Shown: one piece after another, positions 1 through 7,898 of the stretch
Layout: each line of letters begins with the position of its first letter
Position numbering within the stretch: the stretch's first letter is position 1
Assembly: GCA_902809985.1 (NCBI GenBank)
Contig: CADDXC010000001.1
Coordinates: 186,001 to 250,000, forward strand
DNA: 64,000 nt
Origin: Clostridiaceae bacterium BL-3
GTDB taxonomy: Bacteria > Bacillota > Clostridia > Clostridiales > Clostridiaceae
Direction of reading: 5' to 3'
Notes under the pieces: model-generated
Told to the model about the DNA's origin: nothing
Databases searched by the model: none
The model's input: only the letters and a program-made list of their open reading frames with translations
Translations under genes and position numbers: made by a program

Positions 1-770
1 ATACGCGCATTGATGTAAAGGGATCAAAAAATGAATTGAAAGATCTGGCAAAAACCTTCAATGAAATGCTGGAAAGAATACAGAATTCTGTAGAACAGCA
101 GAACAGATTTGTATCAGATGCCTCGCACGAACTCAGGACTCCTATTGCCGTAATTCAAGGATATGCCAATCTTCTGGCAAGGTGGGGAAAAGATGACAAA
201 AAAGTTCTTGAGGAGTCAATTGAATCCATTAGAAGTGAAGCGGAAAATATGAAGGGGCTTGTGGAACAACTTTTGTTTCTGGCAAGGGGGGACAAAAACA
301 CTCAGAAAGTGAATAAAGCTAAAATCAAACTTGATGAAATTATAGACGAGATCATAAGAGAGACAAAACTTATAGATAAGGAACACAACCTAGAAAGTAA
401 ATACAATGATAAAATCAGCATATATGGAGACAGGGAGCTTATCAAGGAAGCATTGAGAATATTTGTGGATAACAGTATTAAATATACTCAGAAAGGTGGA
501 ACTATAACTGTTGATTCCTATGTAAAGGAAAATTCAGCTGTTATAGTTATAGCCGATACCGGAGTGGGAATTTCAAAAGAGGATATTCCTCATATATTTG
601 AAAGATTTTACAGGGTGGATAAATCAAGAACAAAATCCAGTGGTGGAACAGGCCTTGGACTTTCTATAGCAAAGTGGATAATTGACAAGCATTATGGGAA
701 AATAGATGTGTGGAGTGAGCTTCAGATTGGCACCATAATGAAAATAACATTTCCCCTTTTTCATGTTTAA
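1..770 (+). CDS. Sensor histidine kinase, 3' part
   Basis: The reading frame is open from the window edge, so the 5' end lies outside; about 256 residues are visible. The first 20-odd residues (ending KDLAKTFNEML) look like the end of a HAMP linker. A HisKA domain follows with the H-box SDASHELRTP holding the phospho-accepting His, then a HATPase_c domain with N-box (VDNSIKYT), G1 (DTGVGIS), F-box (FERFYRVD) and G2 (GTGLGLSIAKWI). All catalytic boxes are intact, so it should be an active membrane kinase of the OmpR-partner type. Its response regulator is presumably upstream, outside the window. The signal sensed cannot be inferred because the sensor domain is missing. Confidence 0.93.
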   Translation, partial: TRIDVKGSKNELKDLAKTFNEMLERIQNSVEQQNRFVSDASHELRTPIAVIQGYANLLARWGKDDKKVLEESIESIRSEAENMKGLVEQLLFLARGDKNTQKVNKAKIKLDEIIDEIIRETKLIDKEHNLESKYNDKISIYGDRELIKEALRIFVDNSIKYTQKGGTITVDSYVKENSAVIVIADTGVGISKEDIPHIFERFYRVDKSRTKSSGGTGLGLSIAKWIIDKHYGKIDVWSELQIGTIMKITFPLFHV

Positions 771-862
771 AGAGTAAAAAGACTGCATCCTCAATTGTAA
801 ATCGAATTGCAGCCCTTGAGCTGTATTAAGTTATAAAAATATCGATAAACAATAAAAAATTG

Positions 863-891
863 TTGATTTTCAATTAAAAATATTGTATAAT
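863..891 (+). promoter_or_regulatory. Sigma-A promoter of the DUF2975/XRE pair
   Basis: TTGATT (863-868), a 17-nt spacer and TATAAT (886-891) lie about 40 nt before the DUF2975 start. This near-consensus match separates the pair from the upstream kinase gene. Confidence 0.65.
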
Positions 892-929
892 CCAATTAAA
901 AGTAAATTTTCTGTTTTGGGGGTATATAT

Positions 930-1403
930 ATGTTTGATAAAGACCGTAGTTCCATTGTAACTTTTTTATATGTATTTCTTAATATTCTTTTCGTAATGGC
1001 AATAATAGTGTTGATTTTCATTCCGGCATTGTTTTTTAATTTTGATTATACTAATCATGTAGTAAGACATATTGCCATTGCAGAAATAAATTCTATTGTA
1101 ATATTGCTTGTAATTTATGAGCTCAAGGGTATAACCGGGAGAATTGAAGAAAGAAAGGTTTTCACACAGGACAATGCAGTGAGTTTTAAAAGAGTATCTA
1201 TTTATACGTTCCTGTTGGGCATTTTTTATATGGTAAATGATATGTTGAATGGTGAATTTCATATATTATTTGCGTTTAATAAAGACGGTTCTATGAAAAT
1301 AGATGTAGTTGTATTTATAGTACTTGGATGTGTATTTTTGGTGATTTCTCAGGTTTTGGCTAAGGCTGTTGAGATAAAAAGTGAAAATGATCTTACTATA
1401 TAA
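930..1403 (+). CDS. DUF2975 family membrane protein
   Basis: A 157-residue protein with four predicted membrane segments (about 10-35, 46-64, 87-107 and 122-143), matching the layout of DUF2975 proteins. A GGGGG ribosome site sits 7 nt before the ATG. The next gene, 14 nt downstream, is a small XRE-type regulator; DUF2975 genes are typically paired with exactly such a YozG-like regulator, which supports the family call. The biochemical role of DUF2975 proteins is unknown; the pairing suggests a membrane protein that controls, or is controlled by, the repressor. Confidence 0.8.
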   Translation: MFDKDRSSIVTFLYVFLNILFVMAIIVLIFIPALFFNFDYTNHVVRHIAIAEINSIVILLVIYELKGITGRIEERKVFTQDNAVSFKRVSIYTFLLGIFYMVNDMLNGEFHILFAFNKDGSMKIDVVVFIVLGCVFLVISQVLAKAVEIKSENDLTI

Positions 1404-1417
1404 AGGTGGTGTTGAAG

Positions 1418-1624
1418 GTGGCTATTGTGGTAAATCTGGATGTGATGATGGCGAAGAGAAAAATATCTCTTTCCGAACTTGCGAAAAAGGTTGGAATCAC
1501 CAATGCCAATTTGTCTATATTGAAGAACAACAAGGCCAAGGCGGTGAGATTTTCCACACTTGGGGCAATATGCAGGGAGCTTCAATGCCAGCCTGGAGAT
1601 TTATTGGAGTATAGAGATGAATGA
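1418..1624 (+). CDS. Small XRE/Cro-type HTH regulator (YozG-like)
   Basis: About 68 residues, almost entirely one helix-turn-helix: MMAKRKISLSELAKKVGI, then the recognition helix region ITNANLSILKNNKAKAVRFS, ending CQPGDLLEYRDE. This is the typical form of the short Cro/CI-type regulators paired with DUF2975 genes. In-frame GTG/TTG codons occur at 1406, 1409, 1412 and 1418; the GTG at 1418 is preferred because AAAGGTGG (1402-1409) lies 8 nt before it and the resulting start (VAIVVNLDVMM) fits relatives. It is co-transcribed with the DUF2975 gene and likely autoregulates it. Confidence 0.82.
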   Translation: MAIVVNLDVMMAKRKISLSELAKKVGITNANLSILKNNKAKAVRFSTLGAICRELQCQPGDLLEYRDE

Positions 1625-1658
1625 TTTAAAGTCAAAAAAACTTCCCTTGACTTTAAAT
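1624..1658. promoter_or_regulatory. 12-bp perfect inverted repeat, candidate operator or terminator
   Basis: ATTTAAAGTCAA (1624-1635) and TTGACTTTAAAT (1647-1658) pair perfectly around an 11-nt loop. The right arm contains the -35 box of the gntR promoter, so a bound regulator would block it. It also begins at the stop codon of the XRE gene, so a transcript hairpin is possible, but no T-run follows, which makes a classic terminator less likely. Confidence 0.55.
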
Positions 1659-1675
1659 AATATAAAATATACAAT
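1647..1675 (+). promoter_or_regulatory. Sigma-A promoter of the GntR gene
   Basis: TTGACT (1647-1652), 17-nt spacer, TACAAT (1670-1675). The expected transcription start, 6-8 nt downstream of the -10 box, coincides with the ATG at 1682, so the mRNA would be leaderless or nearly so. Confidence 0.6.
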
Positions 1676-1681
1676 TTAAAT

Positions 1682-2365
1682 ATGATTATTGATGAAAAAT
1701 TGTTGGAACAGCTAAAACACAGAAAAACTACTGCAGCCATAGCAGCGGATATATTGCGTACATCTATTTTGAAGGGACAGTTAAAGGCAGGTGAACAGCT
1801 TATACAGGCTGATATTGCAAGGGAGTTTGGAATGAGCAGGATTCCTGTGCGTGAAGCCTTGAAACAGCTTGAAGCGGAGGGACTTGTGAAGCAGTATCCT
1901 AATAAGGGTGCTGTTATTTCTGAATTAAATGCCAGTGAAGTTCAGGAGATATATGAAATAAGATCTTTTTTGGAAACAGGAGCTATAAAGCTTTCCATTA
2001 TGAATTTGAAAGAAGAGGATTTAAAACGGGCTGAAAATATATTGATAGAAATTGACAATGCCCCTGATGCCAACAAATGGCTTGAACTTAACTGGGATTT
2101 TCATTCATCTTTATATTTACCAGCCAATCGTCCAAGACTTCTATCTATTATAAAGAATCTTCATACTAATGTAGCCCGCTATATTCGTATATATCTGGAT
2201 CTTATGAATTTTGAAAAAAAATCTCAGGAGGAGCACTATAAAATACTCAATGCATGCAGGCAGAAAGACGTAGAGAAAGCAGTAGACTCTATAAATCAGC
2301 ACCTGAAAAATGCATCCAGTACACTTGTATCTTATTTAAATAAAAGAAACGAACAAAATAGGTAA
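1682..2365 (+). CDS. GntR family regulator, FadR/FCD subfamily
   Basis: A 227-residue DNA-binding regulator. Residues 14-80 form the winged helix of the GntR family (ADILRTSILKGQLKAGEQL, FGMSRIPVREALKQLEAEGLV). Residues 90-215 are the all-helical FCD ligand domain with its usual signature EIYEIRSFLETGAIKL. FCD regulators usually sense small organic acids and repress neighbouring catabolic genes, but no such gene lies next to it here, so the effector is unknown. There is no visible ribosome site before the ATG at 1682; together with the promoter position this suggests leaderless translation. An in-frame TTG at 1700 is an alternative start but also lacks a ribosome site. Confidence 0.88.
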   Translation: MIIDEKLLEQLKHRKTTAAIAADILRTSILKGQLKAGEQLIQADIAREFGMSRIPVREALKQLEAEGLVKQYPNKGAVISELNASEVQEIYEIRSFLETGAIKLSIMNLKEEDLKRAENILIEIDNAPDANKWLELNWDFHSSLYLPANRPRLLSIIKNLHTNVARYIRIYLDLMNFEKKSQEEHYKILNACRQKDVEKAVDSINQHLKNASSTLVSYLNKRNEQNR

Positions 2366-2390
2366 CATCTTTGAATATAAATGAAATTGT

Positions 2391-2418
2391 GGACTGCTTA
2401 AATTGCAGTTCGTTTTTT
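2391..2418 (+). terminator. Intrinsic terminator after gntR-type gene
   Basis: GGACTGC (2391-2397) pairs with GCAGTTC (2405-2411, one G-T pair) across a 7-nt loop and is followed by six T residues (2413-2418). Confidence 0.75.
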
Positions 2419-2559
2419 ATAAAACACATCTACAAGATCTGAAACTAATGCCTTTTGTATGCCGTCCGTTGATGCACTGTAAAGACCATATAAGGCAAAT
2501 AATAAAATCAACTTTCTATATTTATCTATTACCATGAGTATAATTCATGCTGCTGCAGC

Positions 2560-4782
2560 TTACAACTTTCTTTTATTAATAATGGCCTTATGATAGATAT
2601 CTGAAGCTTTTTTTGACATTCCTTTTACAGAATTCTGTTTTGCAAAATCAAAAGAATTTTCACTTATTCTATGCCTTAGCTCATCATCTTTCATAAGATA
2701 TATTATTTTGTCTGCCCATTCTTTTACATCAGCTCTTGTTTTAAACCCGTTGAATCCGTTTTGGATTATGTCCTCTATTCCACTAGAGCGTACAGATACT
2801 ACAGGACACCTTCCTGCCATAGCTTCCAATATAACCATTCCCTGTGTCTCTGATTGAGAAGCAAATATAAAAATATCTGAAGCTGTATAAAAGCTGTAAA
2901 TTTCATTCTGTTTCTTTGAGCCTATCAACTCAACAACATCTTTTAAATGTCTATCATTTATTGCCTCAATAATATTTTCTTTTTCAGGTCCATCTCCAAT
3001 TATTATACATTTAAATGAAATATCCAAATTCTTTTTAATATATTCAATTCCATCTAGAAGAAAATATAAATTCTTTTCTTTTGCCAGACGAGAAACCGAA
3101 CATAATAGGATTTTTCTTTCACCTCTATAAACTTTTTCTATATTTTTGACACTACTGTTTTCAGGTTCAGGGTAATTTTCAAAATCTACACCAGTGGATA
3201 GAATTTCGATGTGCCTGCTTACACCAATATTTCTCAAATACTCCTTTGCGCTCATAGTAGGTGCAATTATAACATCACATTTTTGAGAAAAATTCTTAAT
3301 CATATGATGGGATATAACATTTTTAAATAAAATACTAAAAACTGGTATATAATGAGCATACTGCTCTAACCTTGTGTGATAGGTTAAAATAACAGGTATA
3401 TTATTCTTCCTGGCTAATTTCAACCCTTTTTTCCCCATCCAAAATGGATGATGGACATGAACAATGTCAAAATCATGTTCATTGAATATCTTTTCAATAT
3501 CAGATGAAAAAATATTGATTACAGGAAATTGAAATCCTAATGTTTTATAGGGAATTAAAAGTTTATTCCTGATAACATAATTTTCGCTATCCGTATAATC
3601 AGGATATTCAGGGGCAAAGACGTATACATCGTGTCCAAGATATCTCAATCCTTTAGATAATCTATCTATGGAGATGGGTACACCTCCTATAAATGGTAAA
3701 AAATTATTGGTAAACATGGCTATTTTCAGCGCTTTATTTATATCCTGAGTTTGTGTTATTTCGTCGTATTTTTTATAATAATCTTTGCCTACAAATACTT
3801 TTGTATAAATTATCATCGATATCAATATTACTATACTTAAAAAAATAAGAATATTTATAAAGTTGATGTAGAATAGAGAATGAATGTATAACCATATTGA
3901 TTCTGCTATATTATGCACTCCCAAATTTGATATGTTTTCTTGCTTTATGACGTTATATGACACACCTTTTGGGGAAACATTTACTTTTATATAGTGATAG
4001 AAATTATTTTCATCTGTAATTATCCCCCCTGCACCGCCGCTTGTAAAATAGGAAACCCCATTTATTTTTCGCTCATCAAGCCCCTCTATATTTGAAGCGA
4101 ATACTGCAGTAACATTATATTTGGAAAAAGCCTGAGTTAAAAAAGTTCTAAATTCTTCGCTCAGGATGAATTTATCATTTGATGCCAGTATTGATTTATC
4201 CTGTAATTTATAAGGAGGCCTGTTCATAAAAATAAATTTATATTTACTGTATTGTGAGTTTTCTAATTCGCTGATTATCCACTGCTTCTGCCAGGATTCT
4301 TCTGACTCATTTGTGGTATCTAAAAAAATAAAATAAGAATTACTCAATTTAAATGAAAAATTTGTATCTCCGAAATGTTTGTAATACCTACTTAATCCGT
4401 TATCCTTAATTTCCTTTTCTCCAATTCCAACAATAACTGAGCTGTTTATTTTTTTTAAGCTTTTGTACAACATCCTGTATTTATCTTCTGCTCCATCAAT
4501 CACTGAATTCCCATTTAAAATAACAAAATCAGGAAAATCACTATTGATTTTCTTAATTATCCTGTTTTCAAATATAGTTATGGAATTATTGACATTGCCC
4601 AATACTTCAAAGGAAATACTCTGCTTATTTTCTGTTTTTGTCTTGATTGCGTCAATATTTCTTATATTCATATGTTGAAAATCAGCTTCAAAAAAATATA
4701 TGTATGCTTTTATTAAAATTAATATAAATAAAAAAAGTATATCTATATAAATGTATCTTTTTAGATTGGGTACTTTTTTCAT
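2560..4782 (-). CDS. Membrane GT4 glycosyltransferase fused to a degenerate phosphoesterase domain
   Basis: About 740 residues. An N-terminal membrane segment (around 14-34) is followed by an exported domain (about 58-285) with the fold pattern of calcineurin-like phosphoesterases, a second membrane segment (about 305-335), and a cytosolic GT4 glycosyltransferase (357-744). The GT4 part has the N-terminal FLPFIGGVPISI loop, a TYHTRLEQYAHYIP segment like diacylglycerol glucosyltransferases, and the EX7E pair E649/E657, so it looks active and probably glycosylates a lipid. The phosphoesterase part keeps the scaffold (YFIFLDT, FIFMNRPPY) but each metal-ligand motif is changed. The start chosen is ATG 4782, 8 nt after GGTGG; GTG 4794 is possible. 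It lies 24 nt downstream of a gtrA-like gene on the same strand. Confidence 0.85.
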   Translation of the reverse strand: MKKVPNLKRYIYIDILFLFILILIKAYIYFFEADFQHMNIRNIDAIKTKTENKQSISFEVLGNVNNSITIFENRIIKKINSDFPDFVILNGNSVIDGAEDKYRMLYKSLKKINSSVIVGIGEKEIKDNGLSRYYKHFGDTNFSFKLSNSYFIFLDTTNESEESWQKQWIISELENSQYSKYKFIFMNRPPYKLQDKSILASNDKFILSEEFRTFLTQAFSKYNVTAVFASNIEGLDERKINGVSYFTSGGAGGIITDENNFYHYIKVNVSPKGVSYNVIKQENISNLGVHNIAESIWLYIHSLFYINFINILIFLSIVILISMIIYTKVFVGKDYYKKYDEITQTQDINKALKIAMFTNNFLPFIGGVPISIDRLSKGLRYLGHDVYVFAPEYPDYTDSENYVIRNKLLIPYKTLGFQFPVINIFSSDIEKIFNEHDFDIVHVHHPFWMGKKGLKLARKNNIPVILTYHTRLEQYAHYIPVFSILFKNVISHHMIKNFSQKCDVIIAPTMSAKEYLRNIGVSRHIEILSTGVDFENYPEPENSSVKNIEKVYRGERKILLCSVSRLAKEKNLYFLLDGIEYIKKNLDISFKCIIIGDGPEKENIIEAINDRHLKDVVELIGSKKQNEIYSFYTASDIFIFASQSETQGMVILEAMAGRCPVVSVRSSGIEDIIQNGFNGFKTRADVKEWADKIIYLMKDDELRHRISENSFDFAKQNSVKGMSKKASDIYHKAIINKRKL

Positions 4783-4806
4783 TATTTTCACCACCGGCTC
4801 TATTGC

Positions 4807-5184
4807 TCATGAGTCATGTACTTCAAGCATAACTCTCCGCATAAAATAGACTATAAAAAAGGGAAGCACCATGGAAAGAAACTTTGAAATTAAAAAAGAC
4901 ATTTTCATAAAGTTGAAACTAAACCACAGGATTAAATTTGATACAGCTACTCCTAGAAAAAGTGACACAATGTATACAACAAAAGATTTTGTATAGCTAT
5001 TAGATTTAAACACATATTTCATACCTGCCATAAATTGCAGAAGGAATCCCACAGCTATGCCGATATTGCTAGCCAGCATATAATGTAATCCCAAGACTTG
5101 ATATAGAAAATATGCTAAAAAAAAATCTATGCTGCCAACTATAAACGAAATAATTGTATATTTTCCAATGAATTTAAAAGTCAA
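4807..5184 (-). CDS. GtrA-like membrane protein
   Basis: A 125-residue protein with four predicted membrane segments (about 8-28, 36-53, 68-88, 96-114), the size and layout of the GtrA/DPMS-associated family. GtrA proteins are thought to flip polyprenyl-phosphate sugars or otherwise assist lipid-linked sugar transfer. Translation appears to start at TTG 5184, 10 nt after AGGAG. It is the first gene of a two-gene minus-strand operon with the GT4 fusion, so the pair plausibly makes and translocates a glycolipid or decorates a cell-wall polymer. The sugar and lipid are unknown. Confidence 0.85.
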   Translation of the reverse strand: MTFKFIGKYTIISFIVGSIDFFLAYFLYQVLGLHYMLASNIGIAVGFLLQFMAGMKYVFKSNSYTKSFVVYIVSLFLGVAVSNLILWFSFNFMKMSFLISKFLSMVLPFFIVYFMRRVMLEVHDS

Positions 5185-5692
5185 TATATATCATCTCCTA
5201 TTACAGGAAAATTACCTTCGTCAGTGCTCCTGACAAAACTATATATTCGTATTGATTAAGAAGTTGTATTATAGATTGCAATTTATAAATCCTTTCAGTA
5301 TTATACTTTTGATGAAGTTATTAGATTATTAAAAAAGTTATATAAATAGTTTGCAACGAATACCATAATGTATGCACCAATCTATTTTATGTTTTTATAT
5401 GTGGTTATAAAATTTTTAAAATATTTTTGTTAGAGAATTATAAAAAACCTTTTAACTTTAATATAGTAACTTCAGAATATTAAAATTGCATTAAAAATTC
5501 CTAAGAATTTTTTAAAATAGTGATTAAATAAACATATTAAAATATAAAATAGTAGGTTTTTATACGAATCGGCAAGTTTATTAAAATTTTACTTGTACCT
5601 TACACGACGTAATCATTTATATTTATTACAGGAGTGAAAAATATGAAGCTGAGAGTTGAATACAATTGTGTAAATGGATTTATTGAATAACG
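5185..5692. other. AT-rich intergenic region with one doubtful mini-ORF
   Basis: About 500 nt between the minus-strand gtrA-like gene and the plus-strand TraB-like remnant. It is very AT-rich and holds a weak hairpin (5491-5515). At 5643-5690 there is a 15-codon ORF (MKLRVEYNCVNGFIE) preceded by AGGAG; it could be a leader peptide or noise. No RNA gene is recognisable. Confidence 0.4.
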
Positions 5693-5749
5693 TTGGTATT
5701 TATTTTATATAATGCTAATAAGGATGAAATAGGAGGAGTGCAAGTTTCA

Positions 5750-6237
5750 GTGTATAAATTGAGATCAATGCTAAAAATATTTAGAAATATAGTAATTTTG
5801 TTCATATGTCTAATATTGCTGTTATTTGTTATTTATCCTCAATTATTGAATAAAATTGCTGGCAGAATGTATTCATCTTTATCTATGACAACTTATTTTA
5901 GAGATTCGTCCTTTGAAAAATATACTAAGGGAAATCAAAATATATATTTTCTGGGGACTGTTCACTTCATGAGCTTGGATTCAAAAAATTTTTCCTATTT
6001 AAATCTAAAGGCAGTAATTGAAAATTTAAAGCCTGATTTACTTTTAATAGAGAGCAGGCCGGAACAGCTGACAAATAATAATTTTGCGGATGGTCCGGGA
6101 GAAATGCTTTAAATTGTGGGATTCCGGTTATTGGTACGGTGTATAAAACAGATATATGGAAGAGTCAGGCAAAAATTATAATTAAGGAATTTGAGGAATT
6201 CAGCGAAGTTATAAAGAAAACAGGCGAAATGCGATAG
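5750..6237 (+). pseudogene. TraB/PrgY-like gene, frameshifted and truncated
   Basis: The first part (to a stop at 6112) encodes a membrane anchor (about 10-30 after the start) and the segment NIYFLGTVHFMS...LKPDLLLIESRPEQL...GPGEM, which resembles the N-terminal part of TraB/PrgY or related GumN-type proteins. After GPGEM the frame breaks: the stop TAA (6110-6112) interrupts it while a different frame continues from 6103 with ALNCGIPVIGTVYKTD and ends at TAG 6235-6237. The second stretch fits as a continuation of the same domain, so a frameshift plus internal deletion is likely. A GTG at 5750 after AGGAGG (5731-5736) is the likeliest original start. Confidence 0.6.
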
Positions 6238-6292
6238 TAAAGCACATTGAACTATAGGAAGTTGATAATTGTAAAATAGGGGGAGGGCAAGT

Positions 6293-6454
6293 TTGAATAT
6301 GAAAGATGTTGAAGGTATACTTGATTATTATAAAAATGAGTTAAAGTGGAATCCACCTTTTGCCGAAATACTTTCTAAATATTCTCCAGTTTGTAATTGT
6401 AACTATTGTCAAAGGTGTAAATGTATTGTGCAAAACGGGTGTCCAGGCAATTGA
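6293..6454 (+). CDS. Small Cys-rich protein, unknown function
   Basis: An ORF of 53 codons (51 if the ATG at 6299 is used), behind a strong ribosome site GGGGGAGGG (6279-6287). Its C-terminal half carries six cysteines in 17 residues: CNCNYCQRCKC...NGC. This could bind a metal or form disulfides. No family is recognised. A second frame overlapping its end reads KTGVQAIEAAEKKYKEMDL up to a stop before 6510, so a frameshifted, originally longer protein cannot be excluded. It follows the TraB-like remnant, in a region that looks eroded, so it may itself be a relic. Confidence 0.45.
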   Translation: MNMKDVEGILDYYKNELKWNPPFAEILSKYSPVCNCNYCQRCKCIVQNGCPGN

Positions 6455-6639
6455 AGCGGCGGAGAAAAAATATAAAGAAATGGACTTAACTGAGGGAAAT
6501 ATATAAAATGCTATGGAAAATAAACTATCTTGATATATGATATAATTATATGCATAATTGACTGGTAAAGAGCATCTCTTTGCCGCTTAAAATAATCTTG
6601 AGGCTATGACAGAAATTACAAATATTAAAGGAGAATGTT

Positions 6640-7653
6640 ATGAAAACCAATTCAATTAAAATTAAAAATGAAATACTGATGTTTGTGTCAGTCAATTTTA
6701 TCATTACATTTTCCATGGGAATAGTTATGTTCTTTGTATATAAATATATTGATAAGGCTGCTATTTCAGATTTTGCCTTAGTACAGATGTTTTATCCGAC
6801 TTTAACTGCTGTTATATTGATGATTAACAATGAAAAAAATAATATTGACAGGAATTTGATTTATTTTTTTAAAATTTATATTGTTTTATGTATTTTATCC
6901 ATGATTGTTTTACTCACTGGAGTTTCTGATTTTCCCCAATATATATCTAAAATATTGTATGGGCTTATATGCGCATTTAGTATTGCTGCTTTCTACCTGA
7001 TATTTAACAATAGAAATAATTGTTTTGAAAAGATTGGTATGGTTCTTCAAAAGAATTTTAAGAATGTTTTTATATTATGTTTGATATTTATAGGAATTGA
7101 ATTTGTAATAGCAATTCTAAATGGATTTATTTATGGTAATTTTATTGAAAATGTAGAAAAGAGCATCAAACTTTTGGAGTTTCTACCTTTTAATTTACTG
7201 CTGGGTATTCTTATATCTTTTATAAGTTTCTTTGGAGAGGAATTTGGCTGGAGGGGATACTTGCAGCCTAGACTTCAAGTTCTGTTTGGCAAAAAACTTG
7301 GTGTCATAATATTGGGACCTATATGGGGACTGTGGCATTTACCCCTCTGCTTTATGCTGTACAGTCCTAAAACTCCTGTTTACTGCCTAATTTTTCATAT
7401 ATTTTACTGTACATTCATCGGTATCTTTTTAGGCCTTGTCTATATGAAAACGGGAAATCTTTGGTCAACTATAATTGTTCATTTGATAAATAATTACATG
7501 GCCTCTGGCAGCGGTAATGCAAATAATATAGTATTTACACCTGAAATATTAATATTGAATATCGCTGTTTGTGGAATTGTATTTTTACCCTTCATATTTA
7601 CTAAAGAGTACAGAAAAAAATCATCTCGAAGGACCTGTGAATTCTATAGTTAA
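6640..7653 (+). CDS. CPBP family intramembrane glutamic protease
   Basis: A 337-residue polytopic membrane protein with about eight hydrophobic segments. The last 150 residues hold the CPBP (Abi/CAAX) signature: motif 1 FFGEEFGWRGYLQPRL with the paired glutamates, motif 2 GPIWGLWHLPLC with the His, and motif 3 IIVHLINNY. These residues form the catalytic site of Rce1-type intramembrane proteases, so activity is likely. In bacteria such proteins act in peptide maturation, bacteriocin immunity or membrane stress; no bacteriocin gene is visible nearby. AAAGGAG precedes the ATG, and a TATAAT hexamer at 6541-6546 may be part of its promoter. Confidence 0.88.
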   Translation: MKTNSIKIKNEILMFVSVNFIITFSMGIVMFFVYKYIDKAAISDFALVQMFYPTLTAVILMINNEKNNIDRNLIYFFKIYIVLCILSMIVLLTGVSDFPQYISKILYGLICAFSIAAFYLIFNNRNNCFEKIGMVLQKNFKNVFILCLIFIGIEFVIAILNGFIYGNFIENVEKSIKLLEFLPFNLLLGILISFISFFGEEFGWRGYLQPRLQVLFGKKLGVIILGPIWGLWHLPLCFMLYSPKTPVYCLIFHIFYCTFIGIFLGLVYMKTGNLWSTIIVHLINNYMASGSGNANNIVFTPEILILNIAVCGIVFLPFIFTKEYRKKSSRRTCEFYS

Positions 7654-7733
7654 AGGTATTCGCTTTCATCACGTTCATGTCATCAAATTATCCAGTATAA
7701 GAAAGTTTTTATTCGGTTTAAATGTTAAATTCT

Positions 7734-7761
7734 AGTTAATTACAGTTAATTACAGTTAATT
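7734..7761. repeat. Short direct repeat AGTTAATTAC
   Basis: Two full copies (7734-7743, 7744-7753) and a partial third (7754-7761) in the spacer before the flavoprotein fusion gene. This could be slippage in AT-rich DNA or a regulator-binding array. Confidence 0.6.
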
Positions 7762-7863
7762 TTTTGGATTTGTAGTGCAATCATATGTCTAAATTTGTAT
7801 AATTATAAGCATAGTCAAGTTAAGATTTATAAATTGTGAATTGTCTAGGTTTGTATTGTTATA

Positions 7864-7872
7864 TGATATAAT
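7864..7872 (+). promoter_or_regulatory. Extended -10 promoter of the flavoprotein fusion gene
   Basis: TGATATAAT (TGn plus TATAAT) lies 26 nt before the ATG at 7899, with no good -35 box at the right distance. The same TATATGATATAAT string precedes the CPBP gene. Confidence 0.5.
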
Positions 7873-7898
7873 CTATATAAATTGGAGGGTATAGTAGT

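Noticed and set aside
1381-1614. Plus-strand ORF overlapping the XRE gene in another frame
   Set aside because: The product looks like no family, while the overlapping frame is a clear HTH protein.
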